NCBI GenBank assembly: GCA_016793095.1
Contig: JAEUJQ010000046.1
Span: 1 to 64,000, forward strand
From: Myxococcaceae bacterium
Lineage (GTDB): Bacteria > Myxococcota > Myxococcia > Myxococcales > Myxococcaceae
Reading direction: 5' to 3'
DNA length: 64,000 nt
The stretch's first letter is position 1. Each line of letters starts with the position of its first letter. Position numbers and translations under genes: made by a program. This document shows, piece after piece, positions 33,831-42,576 of this stretch. The notes below the pieces were generated by a model. The model did not search any database and was not told the origin of the DNA. It saw only the letters and a list, made by a program, of their open reading frames with translations.

Positions 33831-34190
33831 ATGCCCATCGTCCTGAGCTACTCCGGCTGTCAGACCTGCAAGAAAGCGCTCGCCTGGCTGAAGGCGAAGA
33901 AGATCGACGTGTCTGTGCGGCCGATCGTCGAGCAGCCGCCCACCAAGGCCGAGCTCAACCGGTGGATCCCCGCGAGCGGCCAGCCGGTGAAGAAGTGGCT
34001 CAACACCTCGGGGCAGAGCTACCGCGCGCTCGGCAAGGCGAAGGTGGACGCCGCGACCGAGGCGACGCTGGTGCAGTGGCTCGCGGCCGATGGAAAGCTC
34101 GTGAAGCGCCCGGTGCTGGTGGACGGCAACCAGGTGCTGATCGGCTTCAAGGAAGACGCCTGGGCGGCGCACTTCTCGGGCTCGCGCTGA
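33831..34190 (+). CDS. Spx/ArsC-like thioredoxin-fold protein
   Basis: This 119-aa protein has an N-terminal CXXC (SGCQTCKKAL, Cys10 and Cys13), then the helical ArsC/Spx region (PPTKAELNRWIPASG, KKWLNTSGQSYR) and a C-terminal KRPVLVDGNQVLIGF strand pair. This is the YffB/Spx/arsenate reductase-like family. Arsenate reduction is not implied: YffB-like members act on other disulfides. It lies 10 bp after the DUF3108 gene. Confidence 0.88.
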   Translation: MPIVLSYSGCQTCKKALAWLKAKKIDVSVRPIVEQPPTKAELNRWIPASGQPVKKWLNTSGQSYRALGKAKVDAATEATLVQWLAADGKLVKRPVLVDGNQVLIGFKEDAWAAHFSGSR

Positions 34191-34221
34191 GCCGAATTCT
34201 TGCCGGGCCGCTGCACGCCTG

Positions 34222-34234
34222 TAGCGTCTGCTCC
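34222..34234 (+). promoter_or_regulatory. Possible -10 element immediately before the gene at 34235
   Basis: TAGCGT (34222-34227) ends 7 nt before the ATG at 34235 and no Shine-Dalgarno sequence is visible in that gap, so the transcript may be leaderless. Confidence 0.3.
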
Positions 34235-34585
34235 ATGCCCGCGATGCAGACAGCCCGCACGGTCGTTCCCCTCTCCCGCTCCGTCGACGCGATCCGCGAG
34301 TCCGTGGATCGGCTCGAGGAGCACCTGCCCCGCCGTGAAGACACTGCCGTGATGCTCGACTTCCTCGAGGACGATCTCCGCGAGGGCCTCGACGCGATCG
34401 CCGAGGTGGAGGCGCACTTCACCGACATCCTCGATCTGCTCCGCAACGAGCAGCCGGCCCCGATCGCCCTGATGGAGGCCGCCGAGGACTTCCGCGTGCT
34501 GAACCGCCTCGAGTACCTGATGGTGGTGGTCGCCCAGCTCCGCCGCCGCCTCTCGCAGGCAGCCGGCAAGCTGCGCGAGGGCTGA
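34235..34585 (+). CDS. Hypothetical helical protein
   Basis: This 116-aa protein is predicted to be almost wholly helical, with heptad-like stretches (IRESVDRLEEHL, MLDFLEDDLREGLDAIAEVEAHFTDILDLL, EYLMVVVAQLRRRL). No family is recognised. It is followed by a terminator-like hairpin shared with convergent DUF507. Start ATG 34235 gives a compact protein; the longer frame upstream lies in the Spx-like gene. Confidence 0.65.
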   Translation: MPAMQTARTVVPLSRSVDAIRESVDRLEEHLPRREDTAVMLDFLEDDLREGLDAIAEVEAHFTDILDLLRNEQPAPIALMEAAEDFRVLNRLEYLMVVVAQLRRRLSQAAGKLREG

Positions 34586-34596
34586 GCTGCCTCGAC

Positions 34597-34632
34597 GAAA
34601 ACGGGGAGCGCCGTTCGCACGTGCGCTCCCCG
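34597..34632 (-). terminator. Intrinsic terminator of the DUF507 gene
   Basis: GGGGAGCG (34603-34610) and CGCTCCCC (34624-34631) form an 8-bp GC-rich stem with a 13-nt loop. On the minus strand the stem is followed by GTTTTCG, giving a short U run, so it best fits termination of the DUF507 transcript; it may also stop the convergent transcript. Confidence 0.65.
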
Positions 34633-34655
34633 CCGCCTCGTGATGCCGGGATCGA

Positions 34656-35174
34656 TCAGATGAGGCCGCGCGCGCGGCGGATCTGCTCCAGCGTCTTCTG
34701 GTACTCGATCTCGTACGCGCCGGTGCCCTCCTGCAGGTGCTTCAGGCGACCACGGGCTTCACGATCGATCTCTTCGTCGATGTCGAGGTGCTTCTTCATC
34801 ACCTGCAGGATCTTCGGCCGCATCTGGTGATCGTCGGCGAAGACCTCCTCGATGTTCCGCGAGATCAGCAGGAACTCGAGCATCTGGTTGATGAGGAACT
34901 CGATGCCTTCGTCACCCAGCTTGAAGCCGCGGACGTCGGCCATCTCTCGCTTCACCTGGCTGAACTTGGCCTGATCGTAGCCGCGTCGCTCCAGGGCCTC
35001 GCGGGTCGCCTGGTTCACGCGCTCCTCGTTGGCGAGGTACTCACGCATGATGGCGGCCATGTCGAGCTCGGCGTCGGCCATGCGAATCGGCTCGACTTCG
35101 ATGTCCTTGTCCTTGGCCAGTCGGTCGATGATCTCGCGCGCGATGAGCGGAACGAGCTTGGGATACAGCCGCAT
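34656..35174 (-). CDS. DUF507 family protein
   Basis: This 172-aa cytoplasmic protein matches DUF507 throughout: MRLYPKLVPLIAREIIDRL at the N-terminus, a long acidic helical middle and IRRARGLI at the C-terminus. DUF507 proteins (~90-185 aa) are common in Deltaproteobacteria and Aquificae and are of unknown function. It stands alone between its own promoter-like site and a terminator, which suggests a monocistronic, well-expressed gene. Confidence 0.85.
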   Translation of the reverse strand: MRLYPKLVPLIAREIIDRLAKDKDIEVEPIRMADAELDMAAIMREYLANEERVNQATREALERRGYDQAKFSQVKREMADVRGFKLGDEGIEFLINQMLEFLLISRNIEEVFADDHQMRPKILQVMKKHLDIDEEIDREARGRLKHLQEGTGAYEIEYQKTLEQIRRARGLI

Positions 35175-35213
35175 GGGAATCCTTCGGAGTGAGGGCTGAA
35201 AACGGACGGCGAT

Positions 35214-35242
35214 GTGTATGTCAGCCTCGCGTGGGGCGGCAA
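35214..35242 (-). promoter_or_regulatory. Putative promoter of the DUF507 gene
   Basis: On the minus strand TTGCCG (35242-35237) is followed after 17 bp by ATACAC (35219-35214), about 40 bp upstream of the ATG. An A/T-rich patch (ATTTTTCG) lies just upstream of the -35. Confidence 0.4.
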
Positions 35243-35270
35243 CGAAAAATCAGGGATTCCGGCGTCCTCC

Positions 35271-37172
35271 TCAGGTGGCGTCGTCGAGCGACGAGCTCCT
35301 GATGACGTCCTCGTCCGTCGCGCGCACCCTGGGCGCGTGGAGGAACGCATGCAGCCGCTCGGCCACGGCCGGGCCCACTCCCTCGACCTCGGAGAGCTCC
35401 TCGATGGACGCCTCCTTGAGGCGCTTGAGGCTGCCGAAGTGACGCAGCAAGGCCGAGCGCCGCGCCTCGCCGACCCCCGGCACCTCGTCGAGCGCCGACG
35501 CCAGGCCCCGCTTGCGGCTGAGCTTGCGCTGGTAGGTGATGGCGAACCGGTGCGCCTCGTCCCGCAGACGGGTGAGGGCGAACAGCTCGGGTGAGGTCTG
35601 CGGCAGGACGACCGGGTCCTTCCGGTTGAGGAGGAAGACGCGCTCAGGGCTGCGGTCCTGCTTCTCGTCCGGCGCCAGCGAGTCGAGATCGCGGCTCTTG
35701 GCGAGCGAGACCAGATCGACGCCCTCGACGCCGAGGTCACGCATCGCTGCGGCGGCCGCCGCGAGCTGGCCCTTGCCGCCGTCGATGACGATGAGATCAG
35801 GCAGATCGCCCTCTTCGAGGCCGCGCTTCAGGCGCCGCCCGAGCACCTCGTGCATCGAGGCGAAGTCGTCGTTCCCGGCCACGGTCTTGAGCCGGTAGTG
35901 GCGGTAGCGCGACGGATCCGGCTCCGTGTCGAGGCTCGAGACCTGCGAGGCCACGATCGCCGTGCCCTGGAGGTGGGAGATGTCGAAGCACTCCATGCGG
36001 TGCGGCAGCTTCGAGAGGTGCAGCCGGTCCTTCAGGCGCTCGAGCGTCTGTTCGACCTCGTCCCGGCTCCGCTTGCGCTCGCTGAAGGCACGCTCGGCGT
36101 TCTTCGAGGCGAGCCGCACGAGCTCGGTCTTCTCGCCGCGCTGGGGCACCAGCACCCGCACCTTCTCGCCCTTCCGCTCCGAGAGCAGCTCGCTGAGCGC
36201 CTCGGGCTCGTTGGGGCTGCCCGGCAGCAACACCTCCCTCGGCACGAAGGCGTCGTCGGCGTAGTACTGGTTGACGAACGAGGTGACGAGCTCGTCGTCG
36301 GGGAACTCGCTCTGGAAGTGGTGGGCCTGGCCGCCGGTGATGCGCCCGCCGCGCACGAAGAGGCTGAAGAGGGTGATGCGATCGCCCTCGCGGAACAGGC
36401 CGAAGACGTCTTGATCGATCGCCTCGGTGGTCGCGATCGCCTGCCGCTCGACGCTGCGCTCAATGGCGATGATCTGATCGCGCAGCCGCGCCGCCTCCTC
36501 GAACTCGAGCTTGCCCGACGCCGCCTTCATGCGCGCGCGGAGCGTCTCGAGCAGCGGCTCGCTGCGGCCTTCGAGGAAGAGGGCGACGGCCTCGACGTTG
36601 CGGGCGTAGTCCTCGGCGGGAATGGGCACCACGCACGGCGCGGGGCAGCGGCCGATCTGGTGCAGCAGGCAGGGGCGCTTCCGGGTCTCGAGCACGTGAT
36701 CCGAGCAGGTGCGCAGACCGAAGAAGCGGTTCACCACGCGCACCGTCTCGCGAATGGAGGCCGCCGAGGCGTAGGGGCCGAAGTAGCGCGCGCTGTCGCG
36801 CCTGGGGCGCCGGACCATCTCGAGCCGCGGGTAGCGGTGTTCGCTCGAGAGACGAAGGCAGAGGAACTGCTTGTCGTCCCGCCACTGCACGTTGAAGCGG
36901 GGCCGGTGCTTCTTGATCAGCTCGTTCTCGAGCAGCAGCGCTTCCTTCTCGCTGGTGACGACCACGGTCTCGAGGGCGCCCAGCAGACGATCGAGCAACG
37001 CCACGAAGGCGCGCGTGTCGGAGGTGCCCGGGTTGAAGTAGCTGCGCACGCGGTTCGCGAGGTTGACCGCCTTGCCGACGTAGATGACGCGGCCGGCCTT
37101 GTCCTTCATCAGGTACACGCCGGGCTGGTTCGGGAGCTGCGCGAGGCGCTGTTCGAGCTCGACGGGGGTCAT
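35271..37172 (-). CDS. uvrC: Excinuclease ABC subunit C
   Basis: UvrC (633 aa) makes both incisions in nucleotide excision repair with UvrAB. Visible are the N-terminal GIY-YIG domain ([19 protein letters not shown]), a cysteine-bearing region [12 protein letters not shown], the UVR-like segment [17 protein letters not shown], the RNase H-like domain ([23 protein letters not shown] with the catalytic Asp) and C-terminal helix-hairpin-helix motifs ([19 protein letters not shown]). ATG 37172 fits the family start; the longer frame is not needed. Confidence 0.96.
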   Translation of the reverse strand: MTPVELEQRLAQLPNQPGVYLMKDKAGRVIYVGKAVNLANRVRSYFNPGTSDTRAFVALLDRLLGALETVVVTSEKEALLLENELIKKHRPRFNVQWRDDKQFLCLRLSSEHRYPRLEMVRRPRRDSARYFGPYASAASIRETVRVVNRFFGLRTCSDHVLETRKRPCLLHQIGRCPAPCVVPIPAEDYARNVEAVALFLEGRSEPLLETLRARMKAASGKLEFEEAARLRDQIIAIERSVERQAIATTEAIDQDVFGLFREGDRITLFSLFVRGGRITGGQAHHFQSEFPDDELVTSFVNQYYADDAFVPREVLLPGSPNEPEALSELLSERKGEKVRVLVPQRGEKTELVRLASKNAERAFSERKRSRDEVEQTLERLKDRLHLSKLPHRMECFDISHLQGTAIVASQVSSLDTEPDPSRYRHYRLKTVAGNDDFASMHEVLGRRLKRGLEEGDLPDLIVIDGGKGQLAAAAAAMRDLGVEGVDLVSLAKSRDLDSLAPDEKQDRSPERVFLLNRKDPVVLPQTSPELFALTRLRDEAHRFAITYQRKLSRKRGLASALDEVPGVGEARRSALLRHFGSLKRLKEASIEELSEVEGVGPAVAERLHAFLHAPRVRATDEDVIRSSSLDDAT

Positions 37173-37230
37173 CGCCACCACGCTGTCTGAACGGTTTGGG
37201 GACCGCGCGCAACGTGGTCGGGCGCCGCGG

Positions 37231-37242
37231 TACACTGTCCGG
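37231..37242 (+). promoter_or_regulatory. Possible -10 element of the 2OG oxygenase gene
   Basis: TACACT (37231-37236) ends 6 nt before the GTG at 37243, the spacing expected for a leaderless transcript. The upstream -35 is not consensus. Confidence 0.35.
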
Positions 37243-37833
37243 GTGAGCGGGTTGAGCGTCGCCGAGGTCGAGCAGCTGGGCGCCCGGGGCTTCTTCGTCA
37301 GAGCAGGCTTCCTGGGTCCCGCGCTCGCGACCGCTGCGTGCGCCGATGCCCGAGCCCGCCTCGAGGGCGGCGAGCTGCGCCGGGCCGGGGTCCGCCGCGG
37401 GGCCGACCACCGACTCGACGAAGCCGTGCGGGGCGACTCGATCTGCTGGCTCGACGAACACGTCACCGGCGTGTTTCACGACGTCTGGCGACGCTTTGAC
37501 GAGCTGCGGCTTCAGCTCAACGAGCTGGCGTGGCTGGGCCTGCGGCGCACCGAGCTCCAGCTCGCGCACTATCCGCCCAACGGCGCGGGCTACCAGCGGC
37601 ACCGTGACGCCTTCCCCGGAGACGACAACCGGCGCGTGACGGCCATCGTCTATCTGAACCCGGCGTGGGAGCCGACCCACGGCGGCCGCCTGACGCTCTT
37701 CGTCGAACCGCCGCTCGAGGTCGAACCCAGCCTCGACACGTGCGTCGTGTTCCGCTCCCAGGTGATCGAGCACGAGGTGCAGCCCTCGTTCGCCGATCGA
37801 TTCGCCGTGGCTGCCTGGTATTCCGCCCGATGA
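37243..37833 (+). CDS. 2-oxoglutarate/Fe(II) oxygenase (prolyl-4-hydroxylase-like)
   Basis: This 196-aa enzyme has the complete P4H-type active site: His120 and Asp122 (YQRHRD), His177 (VIEHEV) and Arg186 (DRFAVAAWY) for 2-oxoglutarate, with the strand [16 protein letters not shown] before the distal part. Length and layout resemble EGLN/Tpa1-type cytoplasmic hydroxylases. The target could be a protein; it is unknown. It is divergent from uvrC and overlaps the next gene by 4 bp (ATGA). Confidence 0.85.
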   Translation: MSGLSVAEVEQLGARGFFVRAGFLGPALATAACADARARLEGGELRRAGVRRGADHRLDEAVRGDSICWLDEHVTGVFHDVWRRFDELRLQLNELAWLGLRRTELQLAHYPPNGAGYQRHRDAFPGDDNRRVTAIVYLNPAWEPTHGGRLTLFVEPPLEVEPSLDTCVVFRSQVIEHEVQPSFADRFAVAAWYSAR

Positions 37834-38147
37834 AGAAGGACGTGCAACGCGCACTCGCCGCAGACGCGGCGATGGCCGCCGAGATCAACCGCGAGAAGGC
37901 CTCGAGCCTGGGCCGCACCGGGCGCGTCATCGAAGAGGCGATCGCCGCCTGCGCCGCGCTCCGCAAGAAGCTCGAGCCGTGTCCGCCCGGGCCGAAGCGC
38001 AGGGAGCTGGTGAAGGAATACGCCGCCCAGCGGAAGATCGTCGTCGAGCAGCGCTGGAACCTGGAGGTCCAGCGCGAGGCGATGGGCTTGCGCAAGCACA
38101 CCGACCTCGACACGTTCTTCCCGATTCCACCCGTCGTCCGCGAGTGA
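37830..38147 (+). CDS. Hypothetical helical protein coupled to the 2OG oxygenase
   Basis: This 105-aa protein is helical and basic (RKKLEPCPPGPKRRELVKEYAAQRKIVVEQRW), ending in a conserved-looking TFFPIPPVVRE. No family is recognised. Because its ATG overlaps the oxygenase stop, the two are probably made together and it could be a partner or a substrate, which is inference only. Confidence 0.6.
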   Translation: MKKDVQRALAADAAMAAEINREKASSLGRTGRVIEEAIAACAALRKKLEPCPPGPKRRELVKEYAAQRKIVVEQRWNLEVQREAMGLRKHTDLDTFFPIPPVVRE

Positions 38148-38159
38148 GAGAAGCGCCCC

Positions 38160-38750
38160 ATGCGAGGCGTCGAGCAGATCCCCTGGGTGTACGACGCGAT
38201 GTGCAGCGTCATGGAGTGGACCGGACTGTCGCGCTGGCGCGAGTGGCTGGTGCGCGGCGCGCATGGCGTGACGCTCGAGGTGGGCTGCGGCACCGGGCGC
38301 AACCTGCCGCGGTACGACGCCTCGCTGACCGTGATCGGGCTCGAGCCCGACGCCGACGCGATCGCGAAGGCGAAGCGCAGGGCGCCCAACCGCCCGCTCG
38401 TCCGCGCCTCGGCCGAGGCCCTGCCGTTCCGCGAGGGGGTCTTCGACACCGTCGTCTCGAGCCTCGTCTTCTGCACCGTGCCCCGGCCAGACGTCGGCCT
38501 CGACGAGATCGGTCGCGTGCTCAAAGCCGACGGCCAGCTCCGCATGCTCGAGCATGTGCGCCACGAGTCGGCGCCGATCGGCTGGATGCAGGACACCCTG
38601 CAGCCCGCCTGGACGCTGGTCGCTGGAGGCTGCCACCCGAACCGACACACCGAGCACACCGTCGAGGCCAACGGCTTCGTCATTCACGAGGAAGGCCGCC
38701 GGCGAGACGGCTCGATGCGGCGCTTCGTCGCCTCGAAGAAGCGGCCGTGA
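38160..38750 (+). CDS. Class I SAM-dependent methyltransferase (METTL7/UbiE-like)
   Basis: This 196-aa enzyme has motif I LEVGCGTGRNL (~residues 39-49), the acidic motif II GLEPDADAI, motif post-II ASAEALPFREGVFD and the motif IV region VVSSLVFCTV. The C-terminal text LEHVRHESAPIGWMQD, WTLVAGGCHPNRHT and ANGFVI resembles METTL7-like small-molecule or thiol methyltransferases. It is 12 bp downstream of the helical protein and closes the oxygenase operon. Confidence 0.85.
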   Translation: MRGVEQIPWVYDAMCSVMEWTGLSRWREWLVRGAHGVTLEVGCGTGRNLPRYDASLTVIGLEPDADAIAKAKRRAPNRPLVRASAEALPFREGVFDTVVSSLVFCTVPRPDVGLDEIGRVLKADGQLRMLEHVRHESAPIGWMQDTLQPAWTLVAGGCHPNRHTEHTVEANGFVIHEEGRRRDGSMRRFVASKKRP

Positions 38751-38873
38751 CGGTTCCCCACCGCCCACTTGATTCGATTCCGTCGCGCCGGCGACCGGCA
38801 TGAGGCAGCGGCGCCCGCCGCGGCTCGACGGCATCGATGCAACTGCTCGGTGTGAGCGCGCGCTCTCCCGGTG

Positions 38874-39635
38874 TCAGAAGCCCACGCCCAACACGACGCC
38901 GAACTGCACGCCCTGCCCCACCGGGTTGAAGGCGAGGTACTCGACGAGCGCACACAGGTGGACGAGCAGGTTCGAGCTCGCCTGCCGGTTGCGGCCGCCC
39001 GTGCCGAGCTGCACGCCTCCGCGGAGCTGGAACACGCCCTCGGCCCAGCGCGAGCCCACCGTGAGCGGCGCCGGAGGCACGTTGACCCCGCCCACCTGCG
39101 CTGACAGCTCGCCAAAGAAGAAGCGCTTCAGCGCCACGACGCCGTCGGGCGTGCTCGTCCCCGTCGCGTGGCCAACCCGCGCGCTCGCCCCGCCCGTCCA
39201 TCGCTGCCCACAGAAGTCCGAGCCTGCGCAGACTGGTCCTGACAACCGCGACCACGCGCCCGTCAGGCCAGGCACGACGATCCACCCCGCCACCTCGCGC
39301 ACCCCGCTCGTCTCCGAGAGGACCTGCGGCGCCCCGAACGCGACGCCGGCGAAGACCTCGACCCCCGCGGTGAACTCCTTGCGGCCCGAGAGCGTGCCGG
39401 CGATCGAGATCGTCGCGCGTGGCCAGCGGGGCTCTCTGGGCGGACCAGGCTGCGCAAGCGACGCTGAAGGCGCGGGTTCGGCAGGCGTGCTCGTGAGCGG
39501 CGGGGGAGACAACGGGCGCGGGTCGGGAACGCCGGCGTCCACGGTGAAGCTTGGCAGCGCGAACTCGTCAGCGGGCTGGGCCTGTCCCGGGAGCGCGACG
39601 AGGAGGCCTGCCAGCAGCGCAGCGGGGAAGCGCAC
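38874..39635 (-). CDS. Hypothetical outer-membrane-like protein
   Basis: This 253-aa protein has a signal peptide (RFPAALLAGLLVALPGQAQ), a Pro-rich linker (~30-65) and then alternating hydrophobic strands ending VEYLAFNPVGQGVQFGVVLGVGF, with a terminal Phe typical of outer-membrane beta barrels. No family is recognised. GTG 39635 is taken as start because it begins the signal peptide; upstream sequence lacks coding character. Confidence 0.6.
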   Translation of the reverse strand: MRFPAALLAGLLVALPGQAQPADEFALPSFTVDAGVPDPRPLSPPPLTSTPAEPAPSASLAQPGPPREPRWPRATISIAGTLSGRKEFTAGVEVFAGVAFGAPQVLSETSGVREVAGWIVVPGLTGAWSRLSGPVCAGSDFCGQRWTGGASARVGHATGTSTPDGVVALKRFFFGELSAQVGGVNVPPAPLTVGSRWAEGVFQLRGGVQLGTGGRNRQASSNLLVHLCALVEYLAFNPVGQGVQFGVVLGVGF

Positions 39636-39744
39636 GGGCCGAATCTGCCTCAGCGCCCGCCCACCACGCCACGGCCTCACGGTGCCAGGCCTGGTAACGC
39701 AGCCGACGCGGCCGTCAACCCGGCCCGCCCTGCGCTGCGGTGCC

Positions 39745-39773
39745 TTGACAGCTCCCGATCCTGTCTCACGTTC
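39745..39773 (+). promoter_or_regulatory. Weak promoter candidate of hsp20
   Basis: CTTGACA contains a perfect TTGACA (39745-39750); 17 bp later the -10 position reads ACGTTC, which is poor. A CTTGA-type -35 is also used by heat-shock sigma factors, but a CCCCAT-type -10 is not at the right distance. Heat-shock control is therefore possible but unproven. Confidence 0.3.
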
Positions 39774-39823
39774 CCCGCGTTCCCGGGAGACCACTCCCGA
39801 TCACCACCAGAAGGAGCTGCACC

Positions 39824-40261
39824 ATGACCCTGACCCGAATGAACCGCTTCCCCTCTCTCTGGCGCGACTTCGACGAGCTGTTCCGTGACTTCGCGCCCGC
39901 GGCCTCGCAGCCCGAGAACGCCGCCCGGACGATGGTGCCGGCCACCGACGTCGTCGAGACCGAGAAGGCCATTGAGCTGAAGGTGGACATGCCCGGCGTC
40001 ACGCCCGAGGCCATCGAGGTGAAGCTCGACGGCAACGTGCTCACGCTGTCCGCCGAGCGGAAGGCCGAGGTGAAGGAAGAGAAGAACGGCTGGGTGCGTC
40101 AGGAGCGCAGCTGGGGCCGCTTCGCCCGCTCGTTCGTGCTCCCCGAGACCGTCGAGGGCACCACGCCCGAGGCGACCTACAAGCACGGCGTGCTGGTGGT
40201 GCGACTGCCCAAGAAGGAAGCCGCCCAGCCGAAGAGCTTCACGGTGAAGGTCGAGGCCTGA
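39824..40261 (+). CDS. Small heat shock protein Hsp20
   Basis: This 145-aa chaperone has an alpha-crystallin domain (residues ~38-135): VVETEKAIELKVDMPGV, EVKLDGNVLTLSAERK, WVRQERSWGRFARSFVLPE and the C-terminal KHGVLVVRLPKKE. The N-terminus SLWRDFDELFRDF is family-typical. It is monocistronic, with a GC-rich hairpin after it. Confidence 0.95.
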   Translation: MTLTRMNRFPSLWRDFDELFRDFAPAASQPENAARTMVPATDVVETEKAIELKVDMPGVTPEAIEVKLDGNVLTLSAERKAEVKEEKNGWVRQERSWGRFARSFVLPETVEGTTPEATYKHGVLVVRLPKKEAAQPKSFTVKVEA

Positions 40262-40287
40262 AGCACCAGCAGCCTCCGATCTCCGGG

Positions 40288-40315
40288 CGCCGGCCTCCTC
40301 CCCTGAAGGCCGGCG
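40288..40315 (+). terminator. Hairpin after hsp20
   Basis: CGCCGGCCT (40288-40296) pairs with AGGCCGGCG (40307-40315), a 9-bp stem with a 10-nt loop, followed by only a weak TTCG. It is probably the hsp20 terminator. Confidence 0.6.
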
Positions 40316-40392
40316 TTCGCGTAAGGTCGGGTGACCTGACCGATGTTTTCCATTTGCAGGACGCACCGCGGTGATTACTGAGGTGGGTCTGG

Positions 40393-42576
40393 ATGAGCAC
40401 CGGGGTCCCACCTTCTCAGAGTCCACCGGCACTTGCGTTCGGCCCTGCCGCCGACTCGCTGGTCTGGAGCCTCGAGCAGGTCGCGCACGTCGTCTCTCAC
40501 GAGCTCGATCCCGGCAAGCTGCGTGACGAGGCGCGGGCGAGCTTGAGCGCGGGCCCCATCACCGCCGCCACGCTGCTCGAGAGCTTCCGGATCTCGGCCA
40601 CCTCGTTGAGGCTGACCTGCCAGCCCGTCGCCCTGTCGGCCCACGACCTCGTCGTCCACACGCTGCCGTTCCCCCTGGTGACGGTGGCGGCTTCGCCGGA
40701 AGGGCCTCGCTGGCTCATCCTCACCGAGCGTCATGGCTTCCGGCTGCACGTGCAGACGAGCCACGGCCACGCCGAGTGGATGGACGAGACCCAGCTCGCC
40801 GCCGTGCTTGGCAGGGCTCCGGTCGCCTTCTTCCACTGCTCGCCCTCGACGCCGATGGAGTCGCTGTCGGTCACCTCGCACTCGGCGCAGGCCGTCCTCG
40901 GCGGTGAAGACGGCGAGGACCCCCACCACGTGCACCTGCGCCCGTGGGATCGGCTGTGGGCGCTGCTCACCCTCGAGCGTGACGACGTCTGGGTGGTCGT
41001 CATCTACAGCGCCGCGGTCGGCGTGCTGTCACTGGCGACGCCGGTCGCCGTGCAGTCGCTCGTCACCACGGTGGCCTTCGGCACGCTGCTGCAGCCGATC
41101 GTCGTGCTCTCGTTGCTCTTCCTCGTCGCCCTCGGGTTCCAGGCCACCTTGAAGGCGCTGCAGAGCCGGGTGATCGAGGCGCTCCAGGCGCGCACCTTCG
41201 CCAGGGCTGCGCTCGACATCGCGTGGCGGTTGCCGCGCGCGAAGCACGACGCACACCCCGTCACGCCCGAGCTCGTCAACCGCTTCTTCGACGTGATGAC
41301 GGTGCAGAAGACCCTCGCCACGGTGCTGACCGAAGGCGTGGGCGCCTTCATGCAGATCACCTTCGGGCTCCTGGTGCTGGGCTTCTACCACCCCGCCCTC
41401 CTCGCCCTCGACCTGGTGATCCTCGTCGCCGCGAACGCCGTGATCCTGCTCCCCTTGCGCCGCGGCGTTCGCACGGCGTTCGACGAGAGCAAGGCGAAGT
41501 ACGAGGTCGCCGCGTGGCTCCAGGAGCTCGCGCGCACGCCATCTGCGTTCCGCGGCTCTGGAGGGGCGGCGCTGGCGCAGAGCCGCGCCGACACGCTGAC
41601 GCGCAAGTACCTCTCGGCGCGTCGCCGTCACTTCAGGGTGATCTTCGGGCAGACCCTCGGAGCGCTGGGCGTCCAGGTGGTCGCCAGCGCGGTGCTGCTC
41701 GGGTTCGGTGGCTTCCTCGTCGTGAACGAGTCGCTGACCCTGGGCCAGCTGATCGCCGCCGAGTTGATCGTCGCCACCGTGACCGCGGCCATCACGAAGT
41801 TCGGCAAGATCCTCGAGGGCGCGTACGATCTGGTCGTCGGCCTCACCAAGGTCGGTCACCTCATCGATCTCGAGGTCGAGGGCAGCATGACCGGAGAGGC
41901 GCTCCCGGGGACCGGCCCCATCGGCGTGCGCGCAGCGGGTGTCGAGGTCGATGGCGTGCGCCTCGAGCTCGAGGTGAAGCCGGGCACGCGGCTGGCGCTG
42001 GTGGGGCACGACCGGCGTGAGCTGGCCGATCTGCTCGCCGCGGTGCGCCAGCCCGATCAGGGCGCGATCGAGCTCGCCGGGGTGGACGTGCGCCGCGCGA
42101 GCTCCTGCGCCGTCCATGACGAGGTCATGCTGATCCGTCCCGACGATCTCTTCTCGGGCACGGTGTACGAGAACGTCTCGCTCACGCGGGCCGGCATCAC
42201 GCCCCAGGAGGTGCGGAGCGCCGTCGAGCGGGTGGGTCTCGACGACGAGATCCGCTCGCTCCCGAGGGGCTACGACACGCAGCTCGAGTCGTCCGGCGCT
42301 CCGCTCTCGCGGGGGCAGGCGCTGAGGCTGGTGGTCGCGCGGGCGCTGGCGGCGAGCCCCCGGCTCATCGTGGTGGACGACACCCTCGACGCGCTCGATC
42401 CCGTCTCCCGCGCGCGCACCGTCGCTGCGCTCACCCGCAAGGACACGCCGTGGACGCTGATCGCCCTGGTGAGTGACCCCGGGTCAGCCCTGGCGCGAGC
42501 CTGCACCGAGGTCCGCGATCTCAACAGCGTCGTCACGCCACTGGCGCCCTCACCACCGGAGGCGCAGCACTCATGA
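40393..42576 (+). CDS. ABC-transporter-like membrane protein with a degenerate nucleotide-binding domain
   Basis: This 727-aa protein has the plan of a type I secretion ABC exporter: an N-terminal ~180-aa region like an inactive C39 peptidase, a six-helix membrane domain (~195-475) and a C-terminal ABC domain. The ABC domain lacks every catalytic motif: at the Walker A site it reads VGHDRRELAD (538-545) with no Lys, the Q-loop Gln is replaced (LIRPDDLF), the Walker B Asp is D662 but the catalytic Glu is D663, and the H-loop His is replaced by LVSDPG. The signature LSRGQ is kept. ATP hydrolysis is very unlikely. Confidence 0.85.
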   Translation: MSTGVPPSQSPPALAFGPAADSLVWSLEQVAHVVSHELDPGKLRDEARASLSAGPITAATLLESFRISATSLRLTCQPVALSAHDLVVHTLPFPLVTVAASPEGPRWLILTERHGFRLHVQTSHGHAEWMDETQLAAVLGRAPVAFFHCSPSTPMESLSVTSHSAQAVLGGEDGEDPHHVHLRPWDRLWALLTLERDDVWVVVIYSAAVGVLSLATPVAVQSLVTTVAFGTLLQPIVVLSLLFLVALGFQATLKALQSRVIEALQARTFARAALDIAWRLPRAKHDAHPVTPELVNRFFDVMTVQKTLATVLTEGVGAFMQITFGLLVLGFYHPALLALDLVILVAANAVILLPLRRGVRTAFDESKAKYEVAAWLQELARTPSAFRGSGGAALAQSRADTLTRKYLSARRRHFRVIFGQTLGALGVQVVASAVLLGFGGFLVVNESLTLGQLIAAELIVATVTAAITKFGKILEGAYDLVVGLTKVGHLIDLEVEGSMTGEALPGTGPIGVRAAGVEVDGVRLELEVKPGTRLALVGHDRRELADLLAAVRQPDQGAIELAGVDVRRASSCAVHDEVMLIRPDDLFSGTVYENVSLTRAGITPQEVRSAVERVGLDDEIRSLPRGYDTQLESSGAPLSRGQALRLVVARALAASPRLIVVDDTLDALDPVSRARTVAALTRKDTPWTLIALVSDPGSALARACTEVRDLNSVVTPLAPSPPEAQHS

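Noticed and set aside
33831-34190. Arsenate reductase ArsC as a specific call
   Set aside because: The CXXC and fold fit the wider Spx/YffB/ArsC family; there are no arsenic genes nearby.
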